Below, one piece after another: positions 5,907 through 6,363 of a stretch of DNA of 6,363 bases. The stretch is from VRUE01 sp050258095 (GTDB lineage: Bacteria; Actinomycetota; Thermoleophilia; Solirubrobacterales; 70-9). The notes beneath the pieces are model-generated. The model searched no databases. It had not been told where the DNA came from and saw only the letters and a program-made list of their open reading frames with translations. The number at the start of each line of letters is the position of its first letter. The stretch's first letter is position 1. Both the position numbers and the translations under genes were made by a program. Location of the stretch: NCBI GenBank assembly GCA_050258095.1, contig JBLMYD010000069.1, forward strand, positions 1 through 6,363. The letters run 5' to 3'.

Positions 5907-6363
5907 CTACAGCCCGTAGGCCTCGGCCAGCTCGGGGTCCTTGGCGGCCAGCATCTCGGCCAGCTCGACCATCACCTTGCACTGCTTCCAGGTGGCGTCG
6001 TCCTGCATCTTGCCGTCGATCATGTGGACCCCGCGGCCGTCCGGGATCGCCTCGAGCACCTTCTTGGCGAACCTGACCTCATCGGGCGGCGGGCTGAAGA
6101 CCTTCTTGGCGATGTCGATCTGCACGGGGTGAAGCGACCAGGCGCCCACGCAGCCGAGCAGGAAGGCGGCGCGGAACTGGGTCTCGCAGCCCGCCGTGTC
6201 CTTGATGTCGCCGAAAGGGCCGTAGAAGGGGAGGATCCCGGTCGAGGCGCAGGCGTCGACCATGCGGGCGATCGAGTAGTGCCAGGGGTCCTGCTGGGCG
6301 CTGACCCGATCTGCCTCGGGGCTCTCCGGGTCGGCGGGGTCCTCCATCACGCGGTAGCCGGGG
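5907..6363 (-). CDS. CoA ester lyase, HpcH/HpaI aldolase / citrate lyase beta family (malyl-CoA-lyase-like), C-terminal part
   Basis: The gene reads leftward; its stop codon is at 5907-5909 and its 5' end is beyond the right edge. The visible 151 residues are about the C-terminal half. The frame is open through the edge (PGYRVMEDP...), so the internal GTG at 6350 should not be taken as the start. Recognisable family segments are HYSIARMVDACA, GILPFYGPFGDIKD, a GCVGAWSLHPVQI block (compare GKWAIHPxQI in malyl-CoA lyases) and KVFSPPPDEV. Such enzymes cleave or form malyl-CoA, beta-methylmalyl-CoA or citramalyl-CoA via a metal-enolate of acetyl-CoA or propionyl-CoA. The GPFGD and HPxQI blocks favour the malyl/methylmalyl-CoA lyase branch over CitE, but the substrate cannot be fixed because the N-terminal barrel with the metal ligands is missing. 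It converges on hipA across a 38-nt gap. With pckG nearby, it hints at C3/C4 carbon metabolism (inference). Confidence 0.85.
   Translation of the reverse strand, partial: PGYRVMEDPADPESPEADRVSAQQDPWHYSIARMVDACASTGILPFYGPFGDIKDTAGCETQFRAAFLLGCVGAWSLHPVQIDIAKKVFSPPPDEVRFAKKVLEAIPDGRGVHMIDGKMQDDATWKQCKVMVELAEMLAAKDPELAEAYGL

Noticed and set aside
4681..5982. 433-codon open frame on the minus strand opposite hipA
   Set aside because: It mirrors the hipA reading frame and runs into the lyase gene's 3' end. No family motifs are present, and hipA is clearly the real gene.

Overview
The window is a high-GC stretch that most resembles an actinobacterial chromosome, perhaps the Thermoleophilia/Solirubrobacterales group. 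That placement is an inference. It rests on the strong G/C third-position bias, a GTP-type (not ATP-type) PEP carboxykinase, a DUF4333 lipoprotein (a family common in Actinobacteria), GTG starts, and two genes that look leaderless. No rRNA, tRNA, CRISPR array, insertion sequence or transposase was recognised.

Layout. Positions 21-1496 (+) encode the chorismate-using subunit of aminodeoxychorismate synthase (PabB type, folate branch). Its reading frame stays open to the left edge of the window, so it may be the C-terminal half of a PabA-PabB fusion. It is followed by a small lipoprotein with a DUF4333 domain (1534-1827, +) and, 4 nt later, a secreted CAP/SCP-domain protein (1832-2389, +), which together form a short envelope or export gene pair. 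An 8-bp hairpin separates these from pckG (2447-4255, +), the GTP-dependent PEP carboxykinase of gluconeogenesis and anaplerosis.

After pckG there is an abrupt AT-rich patch (about 41% GC) holding a 47-bp near-perfect palindrome. It ends 1 nt before the start codon of hipB (4312-4626, +), an Xre-type antitoxin, and hipA (4627-5868, +), a HipA-family Ser/Thr kinase toxin, follows with no gap. This is a complete, apparently intact hipBA toxin-antitoxin operon with its own probable operator-promoter. On the opposite strand, converging on hipA, lies the C-terminal part of a citrate-lyase-beta / malyl-CoA-lyase-like CoA ester lyase (5907-6363, -), whose 5' end is outside the window.

The flanking genes are ordinary central and cofactor metabolism plus envelope proteins. 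The hipBA module, with its palindromic control region, is the accessory element and the part most worth following up. I see no evidence of a completely new system.
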